From positions 992,001 to 1,056,000 of the forward strand of contig NZ_JACHWS010000002.1 in assembly GCF_014191505.1 (NCBI RefSeq): 64,000 nucleotides of DNA. Direction: 5' to 3'. Source of the DNA: Hoyosella altamirensis (GTDB lineage: Bacteria > Actinomycetota > Actinomycetes > Mycobacteriales > Mycobacteriaceae). A program made the translations under genes and the position numbers. Positions 1 through 7,994 of the stretch are shown here, one piece after another. Within the stretch, counting starts at the first letter, position 1; every line of letters starts with the position of its first letter. The notes beneath the pieces were generated by a model. The model made no database searches, was not told the origin of the DNA, and saw nothing but the letters and a program-made list of their open reading frames with translations.

Positions 1-465
1 GTGCCAGCGCACCAGGTCAGGCCAGCGGCGATCGAGGAACTCTTCGGCGATCGCCCGTGTAGTGCGGCCGTGGCGCCGGGAATGGTCGAGGATGCGCTGA
101 ACCGCGATGGCGTGAACTGGTGGCTGGGTGATCCCGGAGGTCTGCATACCTAGGGGTGCATTCGCCGCGAGATCCCGGCATCCCCAACGTGCGGGACCAG
201 GGAAGTAACCGTCAACGCCGTTGGCGAAGACGATGTGCGGAATCATGCCGTTGCGCCACTGCGCCGAAAGAAGCGTATCGAGTTCGACGACGGCTCTTTC
301 CACGCTGAGTGGGGCTAGACCGATTGCGACAAATGCGGCATCCCAGCTCCACATATGTGGATAAAGCCGTGGCGCGGCGCTGGTCATGGTCCCCAGATCA
401 TTGCCGCGCAGCAGGTACGCAGCACGGGCTGCGAGCTGTGTGGGAGTAAATCCTCGGTCCGGCAT
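1..465 (-). CDS. ggH: Glucosylglycerate hydrolase (GH63-like), N-terminal part
   Basis: The first 155 codons of a protein that runs off the left edge, starting at ATG 465. The N-terminus (FTPTQLAARAAYLLRGND, then a stretch around LYPHMWSWDAAFVAIGLAP) closely matches my memory of mycobacterial glucosylglycerate hydrolase, a GH63-family enzyme. That enzyme splits the compatible solute glucosylglycerate into glucose and glycerate and is linked to recovery from nitrogen limitation. The catalytic residues cannot be checked because most of the (alpha/alpha)6 barrel is missing. It lies 37 nt downstream of the PHP gene on the same strand and may be co-transcribed with it. The identification rests on recall of the family sequence; the full gene is needed to confirm it. 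Confidence 0.8.
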   Translation of the reverse strand, partial: MPDRGFTPTQLAARAAYLLRGNDLGTMTSAAPRLYPHMWSWDAAFVAIGLAPLSVERAVVELDTLLSAQWRNGMIPHIVFANGVDGYFPGPARWGCRDLAANAPLGMQTSGITQPPVHAIAVQRILDHSRRHGRTTRAIAEEFLDRRWPDLVRWH

Positions 466-502
466 TAACCCAGTTTGTGGCCTAGACGGTGTTTCCGCGA
501 AT

Positions 503-1507
503 TCAACGGGTCCATGAAAGGAGTTCTTGTAGCGGCCATGTGTTGATCACGCGGCTGGGATCAACGCCTCGTTCGGCCGCGCGTTCGCATCCATAACCTT
601 GCCAGTCAAGCTGTCCGGGGGCGTGGGCGTCAGTGTCGATACTGAAAAGGCAGCCGATGTCGAGGGCGAGATCTATCAGGCGACTGGGCGGGTCCCTGCG
701 CTCCGGACGCGCGTTGATTTCGACCGCAGTCCCGAATTCCCGGCACGCGCTGAACACACGTTCGGCGTCGAATTTCGATTCGGGGCGTTTTCCGCGCCCG
801 CCTTCGACAAGACGGCCAGTGCAATGGCCCAGAACATCGACATGGGGATTCTGGACGGCGCGGACCATGCGCCGCGTCATCGCGTTCTTCTCCGCCCGCA
901 GGTTCGAGTGCACGCTTGCGACGACGATGTCGAGTTCGGCAAGCAGTTCCTCATGCTGATCAAGGGAACCATCGTCGAGTATGTCCACCTCGATTCCGGT
1001 GAGAATCCGGAACGGCGCGAGTTCAGCATTGAGCTCCGCGACCACGTTCAGTTGTGTGCGCAGCCGTTCCGCGGACAGGCCGTTCGCTATCGTGAGGCGC
1101 GGTGAATGGTCGGTGAGTGCGCAGTAATCGTGGCCAAGCGCCTTCGCTCTCGCCATCATCTCGGCGATCGGGCTACCGCCATCGGACCAGTTCGAATGCG
1201 TGTGTAAATCACCCTTGAGCGCGGTCCTGAGTTCCTGCCCGCCGAGACCAATCGGCTCCGCGGCCTCTTGCAGGGTACGCAGGTATTCCGGTACCCCGTG
1301 GAATGATTCGCGGATGACGGCAGCGGTTTTAGGGCCGATCCCCGGCAGCGACGTCCACGTATCTGTTTGCTGCTTCTTCGCTCGCTGATCCACCGATAGG
1401 CCCGCGACGACGTCGGCTGTCCGGCGGAACGCCCGGACCCGGTGGGTTTCGGCCCGCGAGCGTTCCAGCCAGAACGCGACCTCACGCAGCGATTCGACAG
1501 GATCCAT
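503..1507 (-). CDS. PHP-domain phosphoesterase with N-terminal helix-hairpin-helix region (PolX-like)
   Basis: 334 aa. Residues about 1-85 resemble the 8-kDa helix-hairpin-helix part of X-family polymerases (LPGIGPKTAAVI). From about residue 98 follows a PHP metal-dependent phosphoesterase domain with the motifs DLHTHSNWSDG, ALTDHSPR, GIEVDIL and ASVHSNLR, a histidine/aspartate set that normally binds three metals. There is no polymerase domain between them, so this is the short actinobacterial form (PolX C-terminal homologue), probably a histidinol-phosphatase-like or nucleotide phosphoesterase. The substrate is unknown. The start has a GAGGGT ribosome site and lies 11 nt after the reductase gene, so it probably belongs to the same transcript. 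Confidence 0.8.
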   Translation of the reverse strand: MDPVESLREVAFWLERSRAETHRVRAFRRTADVVAGLSVDQRAKKQQTDTWTSLPGIGPKTAAVIRESFHGVPEYLRTLQEAAEPIGLGGQELRTALKGDLHTHSNWSDGGSPIAEMMARAKALGHDYCALTDHSPRLTIANGLSAERLRTQLNVVAELNAELAPFRILTGIEVDILDDGSLDQHEELLAELDIVVASVHSNLRAEKNAMTRRMVRAVQNPHVDVLGHCTGRLVEGGRGKRPESKFDAERVFSACREFGTAVEINARPERRDPPSRLIDLALDIGCLFSIDTDAHAPGQLDWQGYGCERAAERGVDPSRVINTWPLQELLSWTR

Positions 1508-1518
1508 ACCCTCAATCG

Positions 1519-2610
1519 TTACAGATCCAGGACGAGCCGTTCTGTCTTTGCTCTGGACACGCAGATCAGCATCGAATCCGCGCGTTCCTCCTCGGTGAGG
1601 CGGCCGTCCAGGTGTTCCGGCGTACCACTCACCACGCGGACTTTGCAGGAGCCGCAGAAGCCTTGCTGGCAGGAGTAGCCAACATTCGGTTCGTGCTGCT
1701 TGATCACCGCGAGAGCTGATTGATCAGCAGGAACTGGCAGTACCTTGCCAGTGCGCGCCAGCTGGATCTCAAACGGCCGCCCGTTGCGTACCGGGGGGGC
1801 GCTGAAACGCTCCGAATGGACCGACACCGCGCGATCGTCGGCGGTTGCAGAACGGATGATCTCGATCAGCGGGGGCGGGCCGCACACATATACGGCACCA
1901 TCTGTGGGCGCTTCAGCCAAGACATCACCCGCAGTGGGGACGCCCTGCTCGTCATCGAGCCGGATAGTCACCCTTTGTTGATCCCACGTACTGATTTCGG
2001 CGAGAAACGGAATTGACTGGCGATTGCGCCCGCAGTACACAAAATGCCAGTCGATTCCGAGGCGCTGTGCGGCGCGAACCATGGGAAGGATTGGTGTGAT
2101 CCCGATTCCGCCCGCGACGAAAAGCATGCGTTCACGCGGTACAAACGGGAACCCGTTGCGTGGGCCGCGGATCTCGACAGACGTGCCGACAGCGAGCGAG
2201 TGCATTTCGAGTGAACCGCCGCCGCCGTCAGGAATCTTCCGCACCGCGATGCGGTAGTGCCCGGTATCTGAAGGGTCGCCGCACAGTGAATACTGACGCC
2301 GTCTGCCGGACGGCAGGTGGATGTCGAGGTGGCATCCGGGCTGCCAATCAGGCAGTGGGGAACCATCAGGTGCTGCGAACGTCAGCTGCACAACGTCCTC
2401 GTCGTGAGCGACAACTTTGCGGTCCACCAGTTCAAGCAGCAAGGTGTGTTCGCGTGCGTGCGCCTTACGTCCTTCCGGGTACTGGGAGGAGGTGACGAGG
2501 CGCATCCACAAGGTTTCAGCGACGGCGCCGAAGATGTCGAGAACGCGGTCTGTGTGGGTTCGCTCCAGCGCGAGCGGGGGCGTGCCAGGGGGCCGGTGGA
2601 GGACGCTCAT
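1519..2610 (-). CDS. Ferredoxin-NAD(P)H reductase with C-terminal 2Fe-2S domain
   Basis: 363 aa. After a 60-residue leader comes an FAD-binding barrel (RRQYSLCGDP), then an NAD(P)H-binding domain (VAGGIGITPILPM; VYVCGPPPLI), then a plant-type 2Fe-2S ferredoxin domain with CQQGFCGSCKVRVVSG and a distal Cys in MLICVSRA. This is the phthalate dioxygenase reductase/vanillate demethylase reductase architecture: it passes electrons from NAD(P)H through FAD and the iron-sulfur centre to an oxygenase. The ATG directly follows the stop codon of the PF10118 gene, so the two products are probably translated together, and that neighbour is the likeliest electron acceptor. The partner is inferred from position only. 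Confidence 0.88.
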   Translation of the reverse strand: MSVLHRPPGTPPLALERTHTDRVLDIFGAVAETLWMRLVTSSQYPEGRKAHAREHTLLLELVDRKVVAHDEDVVQLTFAAPDGSPLPDWQPGCHLDIHLPSGRRRQYSLCGDPSDTGHYRIAVRKIPDGGGGSLEMHSLAVGTSVEIRGPRNGFPFVPRERMLFVAGGIGITPILPMVRAAQRLGIDWHFVYCGRNRQSIPFLAEISTWDQQRVTIRLDDEQGVPTAGDVLAEAPTDGAVYVCGPPPLIEIIRSATADDRAVSVHSERFSAPPVRNGRPFEIQLARTGKVLPVPADQSALAVIKQHEPNVGYSCQQGFCGSCKVRVVSGTPEHLDGRLTEEERADSMLICVSRAKTERLVLDL

Positions 2611-3528
2611 TTAGCTGGCCGCCCTCGCTGCTGGTGACGATGCCAGGTACGCGACCGCTTGCGCTGTGTCGCCGACACCTCCGGGTGTGTAGCGCGGCGA
2701 GAAATACTGGGCCATGCGTTTAACCAGGTGTGGCAGCGAGGGAAGGACCCCCCGATTCGCTGCCCTGAAGAAGTTGCGCCAGAAAATCTTGCGCTCAGAT
2801 TCGGGCATGTTTCCGAGTTGGGGGTCGACACTCATGAGGTACCGGACGCCGCGCCAGAAGAGGAAAATCAGCACGGGGCTAGCGATGAGTTGTGTGCGTG
2901 CCCGCCGGATGTAGCTGTGGTCGAAGTACTTGAGCGTCTCGTGGGCCACCATGCGATGCTCGACTTCCTCAGCACCATGCCAGCGCAGCAAGTCCAGAAT
3001 GGTGGGATGCACGCCCGCCTTGTCGAGGCCCTCCGCATTGAGAACCCAGTCCCCGAGGAAGGTGAAAACGTGTTCGAGAGCCGCGATCACGGCGAGCTTC
3101 TCAACGAGGTAATTCTGCTTCCGCAAGCCAGTCAGCGGCCTTGGGCCAAGGAAACTCTCGAATATCCAGGTCGCCTGGTCGATAAACGGAGCGGTGTCGA
3201 TCCCCTTATTGCGAAGCAGATCCCGGATGCCGGAGTGTGCGTGAGCGTGCATCGCCTCCTGGCCCATGAACCCGATCACGTCTTCACGCAATTTTTCATC
3301 TTCGATGAGCGGAAGGGCCTCCTTGAACGTCTCGACGAACCACTCTTCGCCCGCAGGCAATAGCAGGTTCAGCACGTTGAGGACGTGCGTGGAGAAGGGG
3401 TCTCCTGGGACGTAATGCAGCGGTAGTCCGGAAAAGTCGAAGGTGACTTTGCGTGCGTGCAGTGCAACGTTGTCACTGACGGGCACATCGCTGTCGAGCA
3501 ACTTCATCGTTGGCTCTTGTGTGGCCAT
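2611..3528 (-). CDS. PF10118-family metal-dependent hydrolase-like protein
   Basis: 305 aa and soluble except for hydrophobic stretches near the middle. It carries a helical His/Glu-rich pattern: FMGQEAMHAHAHSG near residue 93 and GAEEVEHRMVAHE near residue 190. Such E..H/EExxH patterns are typical of ferritin-like di-iron proteins. Pfam calls the family 'predicted metal-dependent hydrolase', but the pairing with a ferredoxin reductase suggests an oxygenase or desaturase-like di-iron enzyme. That is inference, not family knowledge. First gene of the run and the one closest to the palindrome at 3581-3603, so it probably carries the operon promoter. Confidence 0.75.
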   Translation of the reverse strand: MATQEPTMKLLDSDVPVSDNVALHARKVTFDFSGLPLHYVPGDPFSTHVLNVLNLLLPAGEEWFVETFKEALPLIEDEKLREDVIGFMGQEAMHAHAHSGIRDLLRNKGIDTAPFIDQATWIFESFLGPRPLTGLRKQNYLVEKLAVIAALEHVFTFLGDWVLNAEGLDKAGVHPTILDLLRWHGAEEVEHRMVAHETLKYFDHSYIRRARTQLIASPVLIFLFWRGVRYLMSVDPQLGNMPESERKIFWRNFFRAANRGVLPSLPHLVKRMAQYFSPRYTPGGVGDTAQAVAYLASSPAARAAS

Positions 3529-3569
3529 GGCGGACGCGTACTCCTCGTTGAGTCGGGTCTATGATGGAC

Positions 3570-3603
3570 GTAATATTACAACGTACATTGTCACAATGCA
3601 CGT
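3570..3603. promoter_or_regulatory. Palindromic operator upstream of the hydrolase/reductase operon
   Basis: ACGTACATTGT (3581-3591) and ACAATGCACGT (3593-3603) are inverted repeats around a single C with one mismatch in 11 bp. Just downstream on the minus strand is a second exact palindrome, GTAATATTAC (3570-3579). The pair sits 42-75 bp before the hydrolase start. The size and symmetry suit a TetR-type repressor, but no regulator gene is adjacent. Confidence 0.6.
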
Positions 3604-3641
3604 GGAGTAGATCCGCGCTGGCTGACCTTGCCTAGACATGC

Positions 3642-3674
3642 CGAACGGCGCTGCCCCGACAGCAGCGCCGTTCG
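3642..3674 (-). terminator. Hairpin terminator downstream of csbD-like gene
   Basis: CGAACGGCGCTGC (3642-3654) and GCAGCGCCGTTCG (3662-3674) form a perfect 13-bp stem with a 7-nt loop, 25 nt after the CsbD stop. There is no U-tract, as is common for actinobacterial terminators. Confidence 0.7.
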
Positions 3675-3698
3675 TCTGGAACCCTTGCGGGGAGGTAT

Positions 3699-3875
3699 CT
3701 ACTTCTTCTTGAAGGTGTCCTTGATGTTCTCGCCGATCTTCTTCACACCTGCGGAAGCCTGATCGCCCTTGCCTTCGGCTTCGAGGTCCCTGTTACGCGT
3801 CACCTCGCCGATCTTCTCCTTCGCCTTGCCCACAGTGTCTTCGGTGGAGTTCTTAGCCTTATCGATGAATCCCAT
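3699..3875 (-). CDS. CsbD-family stress protein
   Basis: 58 aa, rich in Lys, Glu and Gly, with the family pattern MGFIDKAKNSTEDTVGKAKE followed by IGEVTRNRDLEAEGKGDQ. CsbD-like proteins are small, mostly disordered general-stress proteins of unknown biochemical role. I use the second ATG (3875) because AAGGA lies 6 nt upstream of it; the in-frame ATG at 3881 would leave no spacing. Monocistronic: a hairpin follows and the next gene upstream is separated by 44 nt. Confidence 0.85.
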   Translation of the reverse strand: MGFIDKAKNSTEDTVGKAKEKIGEVTRNRDLEAEGKGDQASAGVKKIGENIKDTFKKK

Positions 3876-3919
3876 GATCATTCCTTCTACGTGATCCGAA
3901 CTGCTTCTCGTTTTAGTTG

Positions 3920-4174
3920 TTAAAGCTCAATCCACTGGCGTCGCCCGAGCCGACGTGCAGCGCGCGCCTGACGCAGCCATCTGCGCCATCGCTGCCCTCT
4001 GCCTGCGGGATATCCAGATATGGTGTCGTTAAACCTCAGGGTGTCAGCAAGGTAGATCCGGTCGATTTCGGCGAGCGCCCTGATGTAGATCTCCGGGTCT
4101 CCGCCGAAGTCGGGGTGGTGTTCGCGTGCTACTGCCCGACGGGCGGCTTTGTAGCGTGCCCGCTGGTCAGCCAT
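3920..4174 (-). CDS. Small J-domain-like protein
   Basis: 84 aa. The first 40 residues look like helices II and III of a DnaJ domain around the HPD tripeptide: YKAARRAVAREHHPDFGGDPE followed by ALAEIDRIYLAD. Helix I is absent or very short, and the tail is Arg/Trp-rich and basic (RGQRWRRWLRQARAARRLGRR). HPD is the motif through which J proteins stimulate DnaK ATPase. Whether such a truncated domain still works is unknown; the basic tail could bind nucleic acid or membrane. The start has a GGGGAG site about 9 nt upstream. Confidence 0.6.
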   Translation of the reverse strand: MADQRARYKAARRAVAREHHPDFGGDPEIYIRALAEIDRIYLADTLRFNDTISGYPAGRGQRWRRWLRQARAARRLGRRQWIEL

Positions 4175-4202
4175 GTGACGCTCCCCTTCACCTCATGCAG
4201 TA

Positions 4203-5192
4203 CTAGTTAGTCGTGGTGAGCCTGGAGGACTGCACGCCTGAACTTGTGTGATCCCCACCATAGCCATGCCGTGACCCGTCCGGATCTAGCGCGCGAGCAA
4301 GCACAGCAGCGCAACAGAACCCCGCAAGTGCCTTCAGGGCCGCCATTGCGATGGCTCCAGCGGTGACGGAGTTTTCGGCAGTGAGGTCTTTGGGCACGAG
4401 CAGTACGACAAGCAGGTAGCAGCCCCAACTTGCTAGCGCCCCCGAGCTGAAGAATGCCGAAGCGATAGCGACCCAGCGTCGCAGCGACTGCGGCCGGCCT
4501 AGTGCTAACGCCATCGCCGACACCGCCGCGATAGTGAAAACGATGATCTCACCGATAAGGCGGCCTAGGTCTGCACGGTCCGCTGTCATCAAGTGGACAG
4601 TGGATGCCACCGCTAGCGCAATCGGCAGGATGAATGCGGTGAACTCGACGGGGCCGACTCGCCGACCTTCGGCGAGCCCTTCGGCCCATTTCTGGCTAGC
4701 CGACCACCGTTCCCGCGCGTAAAGCGCGAATCCAGCGATCAGGAAGATGCCTAATACGGCGAATCCCGCGTACACGACAGCGAAGACCCATGACTCGATC
4801 GGCGGGTCGGCAAGGTGTTCATCGACTGCGGGCTCACTCGTAGCCCCGATCGCCAACTGAATGGGCAAGGTGATCAGAATTTGGCCGAGTAGCCCGGTCG
4901 CCACCCACATTGGGGCGACAACCAGCAAAGACGGCAGCCTGCGTCCCCACGCGGTGACGAACGCCAGCGCGAGCACCACGGCCACGATTTCCATCGCGGC
5001 GGTGACCGCATTGAGAGCGAGCATTATCGTGCCCGTACCAAATTCTGGATCGTTCAGACCGATCCGCCCGCCGAAGAGCCAATGAGCCTTCAGGGCGAGA
5101 TACGGAACCGTAGCGGCGATAGCGATCAGCGAAATCCCCCAGCGAGCCGTGCCTGCTGACGACGAGTGACTATTTCGATGTGTCATAGCCAA
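4203..5192 (-). CDS. Multi-pass membrane protein, function unknown
   Basis: 329 aa with about eight hydrophobic segments (for example near residues 16-38, 56-78, 88-110, 135-158 and 175-195) and no catalytic motif that I recognise. It is divergent from the histidine kinase gene with 94 bp between them, so the two-component system may control it; in Gram-positive bacteria NarL-type systems often sit next to a membrane protein they sense or regulate. An alternative start lies two codons in (5186). No family assignment is made. Confidence 0.65.
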   Translation of the reverse strand: MAMTHRNSHSSSAGTARWGISLIAIAATVPYLALKAHWLFGGRIGLNDPEFGTGTIMLALNAVTAAMEIVAVVLALAFVTAWGRRLPSLLVVAPMWVATGLLGQILITLPIQLAIGATSEPAVDEHLADPPIESWVFAVVYAGFAVLGIFLIAGFALYARERWSASQKWAEGLAEGRRVGPVEFTAFILPIALAVASTVHLMTADRADLGRLIGEIIVFTIAAVSAMALALGRPQSLRRWVAIASAFFSSGALASWGCYLLVVLLVPKDLTAENSVTAGAIAMAALKALAGFCCAAVLARALDPDGSRHGYGGDHTSSGVQSSRLTTTN

Positions 5193-5244
5193 TACGCTCG
5201 CGCGCCGCGCTCATGCATGGATCCCCCTCGGGTGCTCGACGTCT

Positions 5245-5258
5245 CCCCCGCGCGGGGG
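5245..5258. promoter_or_regulatory. GC palindrome in divergent promoter region
   Basis: CCCCCGCGCGGGGG is a perfect 14-bp self-complementary sequence about 29 bp before the kinase start and inside the shared intergenic region. A nearby ATCCCCC (5221-5227) repeats its left end. It could be a response-regulator site or a short hairpin; the sequence alone cannot decide. Confidence 0.3.
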
Positions 5259-5286
5259 ATATCGCAGCCACGGCGGCACTGACAAG

Positions 5287-6504
5287 ATGTGCTGTATGCG
5301 CGGCGTCAAAATCACCAGCACTATCCACGTCCTGCTCGGTGCTGCGCTGCTGCTGCCTTTCGTGCTGCTGGTCTGGGTTTTCGGCGAATCTATGCGGCTG
5401 GCAGATACGGTCAACGCCGCCCTACTCTGGGTGATCGCCTGTGCCACGGCCGTTGTCGCTATGGCCGTCGTGCTGGCTCCGCCCGTCAGACAGCTCGAAG
5501 TTGCTGCGGCGCGGCTCCTGCTCGGAACGACACTGCCCGACGTCGGCAATCCGCGGTCGTGGTCATCGCGGTGGCGTGGTTTCTGGTGGTTCGTGCTCAA
5601 TCTCGCAATTGGTGCGGCCGTGATCTTCGCGCTCCTGATCGGCGTGCCAGTCGCGACTGGCTTGCTGGCCTTCCCGTTCCTCGACGAGACGGAGCTGCGG
5701 TTCGGTGCAGCGGACGGTGCAGTGATCGAGGCGGGCGGCGGATGGTCCGCCGCGTGGGTGCCGGTGGCCGGGGTGCTCGTCGCGGTGGTTACGGTCTTGC
5801 TAGTGCTGGCGGCTGGGGCGCTGTTGCACCGCGCTGCCCCTCGAATTCTGGGACCCACCGCTGCCGACCAATTGGTTCTGGCCGCTAGCCGCGAACGTGA
5901 GCTCGCGGCCCAAAATGAGCTTGCGCGGGAACTGCATGACTCCATCGGCCACGCATTGACTGGCATTCTCATGCAGGCTACCGCTGCGGGGCGGGTCGCA
6001 GATTCCGGTCGCGGTGCGGATCCACTTGTGCGGCAGGCGCTTGCTGCGATCGAATCGACTGGGCGAGGTGCTCTTGAGGAGCTCGATGAGGTGCTCGGAG
6101 TGCTGCGGACGGGCGGGATGGGCCGCACACAACCTAAGACGCTGGCTGACGTTCATGAACTCGCGGAAAGGGCATCTGCGACCGTTGATTTCAACCAGCG
6201 GGGCGATGTCGCGTCCGTGCCCCTCAGCATTTCCCGGGAATCGTTCCGAATTGTGCAAGAGGCGCTGACGAACGCGACCAGGTATGGAACAGGATGGGTG
6301 AGCCTGGAAGTCGCAGTTGAAGACGGCGTAGCAATCTTCGTGCGAAACCGGATCAGTCCGGCCGCTGCGCCGTCGCGAGACGGCAATGGGCTGCGGGGCA
6401 TGCGCGAGCGAGTCCTCCTCTTGGGAGGACGTGTTGATGCTGGGCAGCATGACGATGAGTGGCATCTGCAGGCCAGGATTCCCGTTGATCGGAGACAACC
6501 ATGA
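5287..6504 (+). CDS. Sensor histidine kinase, NarL/DesK-type (HisKA_3)
   Basis: 405 aa. The N-terminal half has four to five membrane segments (about residues 12-33, 44-68, 98-120 and 160-180). A HisKA_3 dimerisation domain follows with phosphoacceptor His in ARELHDSIGHALTGIL (about residue 217), then a degenerate HATPase domain (SFRIVQEALTNATRYGTG; GNGLRGMRERVLLLGG). It would phosphorylate the response regulator encoded immediately downstream, whose start overlaps the kinase stop (ATGA). The first codon may instead be the ATG at 5296. The signal is unknown; sensing at the membrane is likely because there is no extracellular domain. Confidence 0.9.
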   Translation: MCCMRGVKITSTIHVLLGAALLLPFVLLVWVFGESMRLADTVNAALLWVIACATAVVAMAVVLAPPVRQLEVAAARLLLGTTLPDVGNPRSWSSRWRGFWWFVLNLAIGAAVIFALLIGVPVATGLLAFPFLDETELRFGAADGAVIEAGGGWSAAWVPVAGVLVAVVTVLLVLAAGALLHRAAPRILGPTAADQLVLAASRERELAAQNELARELHDSIGHALTGILMQATAAGRVADSGRGADPLVRQALAAIESTGRGALEELDEVLGVLRTGGMGRTQPKTLADVHELAERASATVDFNQRGDVASVPLSISRESFRIVQEALTNATRYGTGWVSLEVAVEDGVAIFVRNRISPAAAPSRDGNGLRGMRERVLLLGGRVDAGQHDDEWHLQARIPVDRRQP

Positions 6505-7148
6505 TTCGTGTCGCGGTCGTCGACGATGATCCACTGGTGCGCACCGCGCTCGTGGCGATCCTGGGAACAGAGCCCGACCTCGAGGTCGTTGGTGAGGCTG
6601 GTGATGGTGTCGACGTGCCAGCGCTCGTTCAGAACTGCAAGCCTGACGTCGTCCTGATGGATGTCCGGATGCCGCGCATCAACGGCATCGAAGCGACACA
6701 ACGCATCACCACAACTGGCGGGCCCCGCGTGCTAGTGATCACGACCTTCGAGAACGACTCGTACGTATACGATGCCCTGCGGGCTGGTGCGGCTGGGTTT
6801 CTCCTGAAACGCGCGAAGCCAGATGTGCTGATCACGGCGATCCGTACGCTCGCGACGACCGACGCGCTTTTGTTCCCCGAGTCCATTCGGCGGTTGGCAA
6901 TGCAGCAGACCCGCGCCCGGCACGGGGCGTCCTCGAAAGTGAACTTGACGGCTCGCGAGTCCGACGTGCTTCGTGCTCTCGCCCGCGGCCGCACCAACGC
7001 TGAGATTGCTGCCGAGTTGTACCTATCGGTCGAAACAGTGAAAACCCATGTCGGTGCGATTCTTGGGAAGCTCGGCGCCCGTGACCGCACCCAAGCCGTG
7101 ATCTTTGCGTACGAATCGGGCCTCATCAATGTCGGCGAAAACCAGTAA
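6501..7148 (+). CDS. Response regulator, NarL/FixJ family
   Basis: 215 aa. Receiver domain with acidic pocket VVDDDP near residue 8, phosphoacceptor Asp54 in VLMDVRMPRINGIEA and the conserved Lys in FLLKRAKP. The C-terminal LuxR-type helix-turn-helix reads LTARESDVLRALARGRTNAE followed by LYLSVETVKTHVG. It forms an overlapping two-gene operon with the kinase and probably regulates its own region or the divergent membrane protein gene. Confidence 0.93.
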   Translation: MIRVAVVDDDPLVRTALVAILGTEPDLEVVGEAGDGVDVPALVQNCKPDVVLMDVRMPRINGIEATQRITTTGGPRVLVITTFENDSYVYDALRAGAAGFLLKRAKPDVLITAIRTLATTDALLFPESIRRLAMQQTRARHGASSKVNLTARESDVLRALARGRTNAEIAAELYLSVETVKTHVGAILGKLGARDRTQAVIFAYESGLINVGENQ

Positions 7149-7162
7149 TGGAAACCCTTGCG

Positions 7163-7179
7163 GTTGACGTAGCGTCAAC
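7163..7179. promoter_or_regulatory. MerR-type operator/promoter of the tipA-like gene
   Basis: GTTGACG-TAG-CGTCAAC is a perfect inverted repeat with 7-bp arms, overlapping a TTGACG that could act as -35 element and ending 15 nt before the ATG. TipA-class MerR proteins bind such dyads within their own promoters. No ribosome site separates it from the ATG at 7195, and TACTGT at 7183-7188 would place the transcript start at or next to that ATG, so a leaderless mRNA is plausible. Confidence 0.6.
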
Positions 7180-7194
7180 GCTTACTGTCTCTAC

Positions 7195-7953
7195 ATGGAC
7201 TGGCCAATCCAAGAGATAGCCCGCCTATCGGGAGTAACGACGCGCACGCTGCGGCACTACGACCAGATCGGGCTGCTCGCACCCACCCGCACCGCCGGGA
7301 GCGGTCTGCGCTACTACGACGCGGACGCGCTCACCCGGCTGCAACGCATCCTGATGCTCCGCGATCTCGGGCTCAGTCTGCCCACTATCGGCGACGTGCT
7401 CGACGGGCAGAAAGACGATGTGGCCGCATTACGCGTCCATCTCGCCTGGCTCGAAACGGAACAGCAGCGCCTTGCACGTCAGGTCCGCGCGGTGCAGCAC
7501 ACCATCGAAACGAAGGAACGAGGTGAATCTCCCATGGCAGATCAGATGCTGGATGGGTTCGATCACACGCAATACAAGGAAGAAGTTGAGCAGCGCTGGG
7601 GTAAGCAAGCCTATGCCGACGGTGACCGCTGGTGGCGTGGGCTGAGCGCCGAACAAAAAGCCGACTTCATGACCGAGGTCAAGTCGCTGAACGAAGACTG
7701 GCAGCGCAGCTACGCTGCCGGCCATGTTCCCGAGAGCGACGAGGCGCAGGCCCTCGCCGGTCGGCACTACCGCTGGCTCACCGCCGCATACCAGGGCAAA
7801 GCGCCTGTCAAGGAACACCTGACGGGACTCGCCCAGATGTATGTCGACGACCCGCGCTTCGCCGCGAACTATGAGGCATCGGCAGGAGACGGCGGTGCTG
7901 TGTTTGTGCGTGACGCGCTTGTGGTGGGCAGATCGGAATCTGCCATAGGTTAA
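7195..7953 (+). CDS. TipA-type MerR family regulator
   Basis: 252 aa. The N-terminal MerR winged helix (IQEIARLSGVTTRTLRHYDQ, then LRYYDADALTRLQRI) is followed by a coiled coil to about residue 105 and a C-terminal TipAS antibiotic-recognition domain (residues 114-252; YKEEVEQRWGKQAY). In Streptomyces TipAL binds thiopeptides through a Cys and activates its own promoter. This protein contains no cysteine at all, so covalent trapping is impossible and any ligand must bind non-covalently. An in-frame ATG at 7534 preceded by AGGTG may make a TipAS-like 139-aa short form. Confidence 0.88.
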   Translation: MDWPIQEIARLSGVTTRTLRHYDQIGLLAPTRTAGSGLRYYDADALTRLQRILMLRDLGLSLPTIGDVLDGQKDDVAALRVHLAWLETEQQRLARQVRAVQHTIETKERGESPMADQMLDGFDHTQYKEEVEQRWGKQAYADGDRWWRGLSAEQKADFMTEVKSLNEDWQRSYAAGHVPESDEAQALAGRHYRWLTAAYQGKAPVKEHLTGLAQMYVDDPRFAANYEASAGDGGAVFVRDALVVGRSESAIG

Positions 7954-7985
7954 GCGTGCTGGGGCGGTAACACGCCCCAGCACGC
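7954..7985. terminator. Bidirectional hairpin between convergent genes
   Basis: GCGTGCTGGGGCG (7954-7966) pairs perfectly with CGCCCCAGCACGC (7973-7985) across a 6-nt loop. It begins right after the tipA-like stop and ends 10 nt before the stop of the opposing membrane protein gene, so it can serve both. Confidence 0.75.
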
Positions 7986-7994
7986 GTGGTCGGG

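Noticed and set aside
599-1105. Plus-strand open frame opposite the PHP gene
   Set aside because: It is a high-GC shadow; the minus-strand frame carries clear PHP metal-site motifs.
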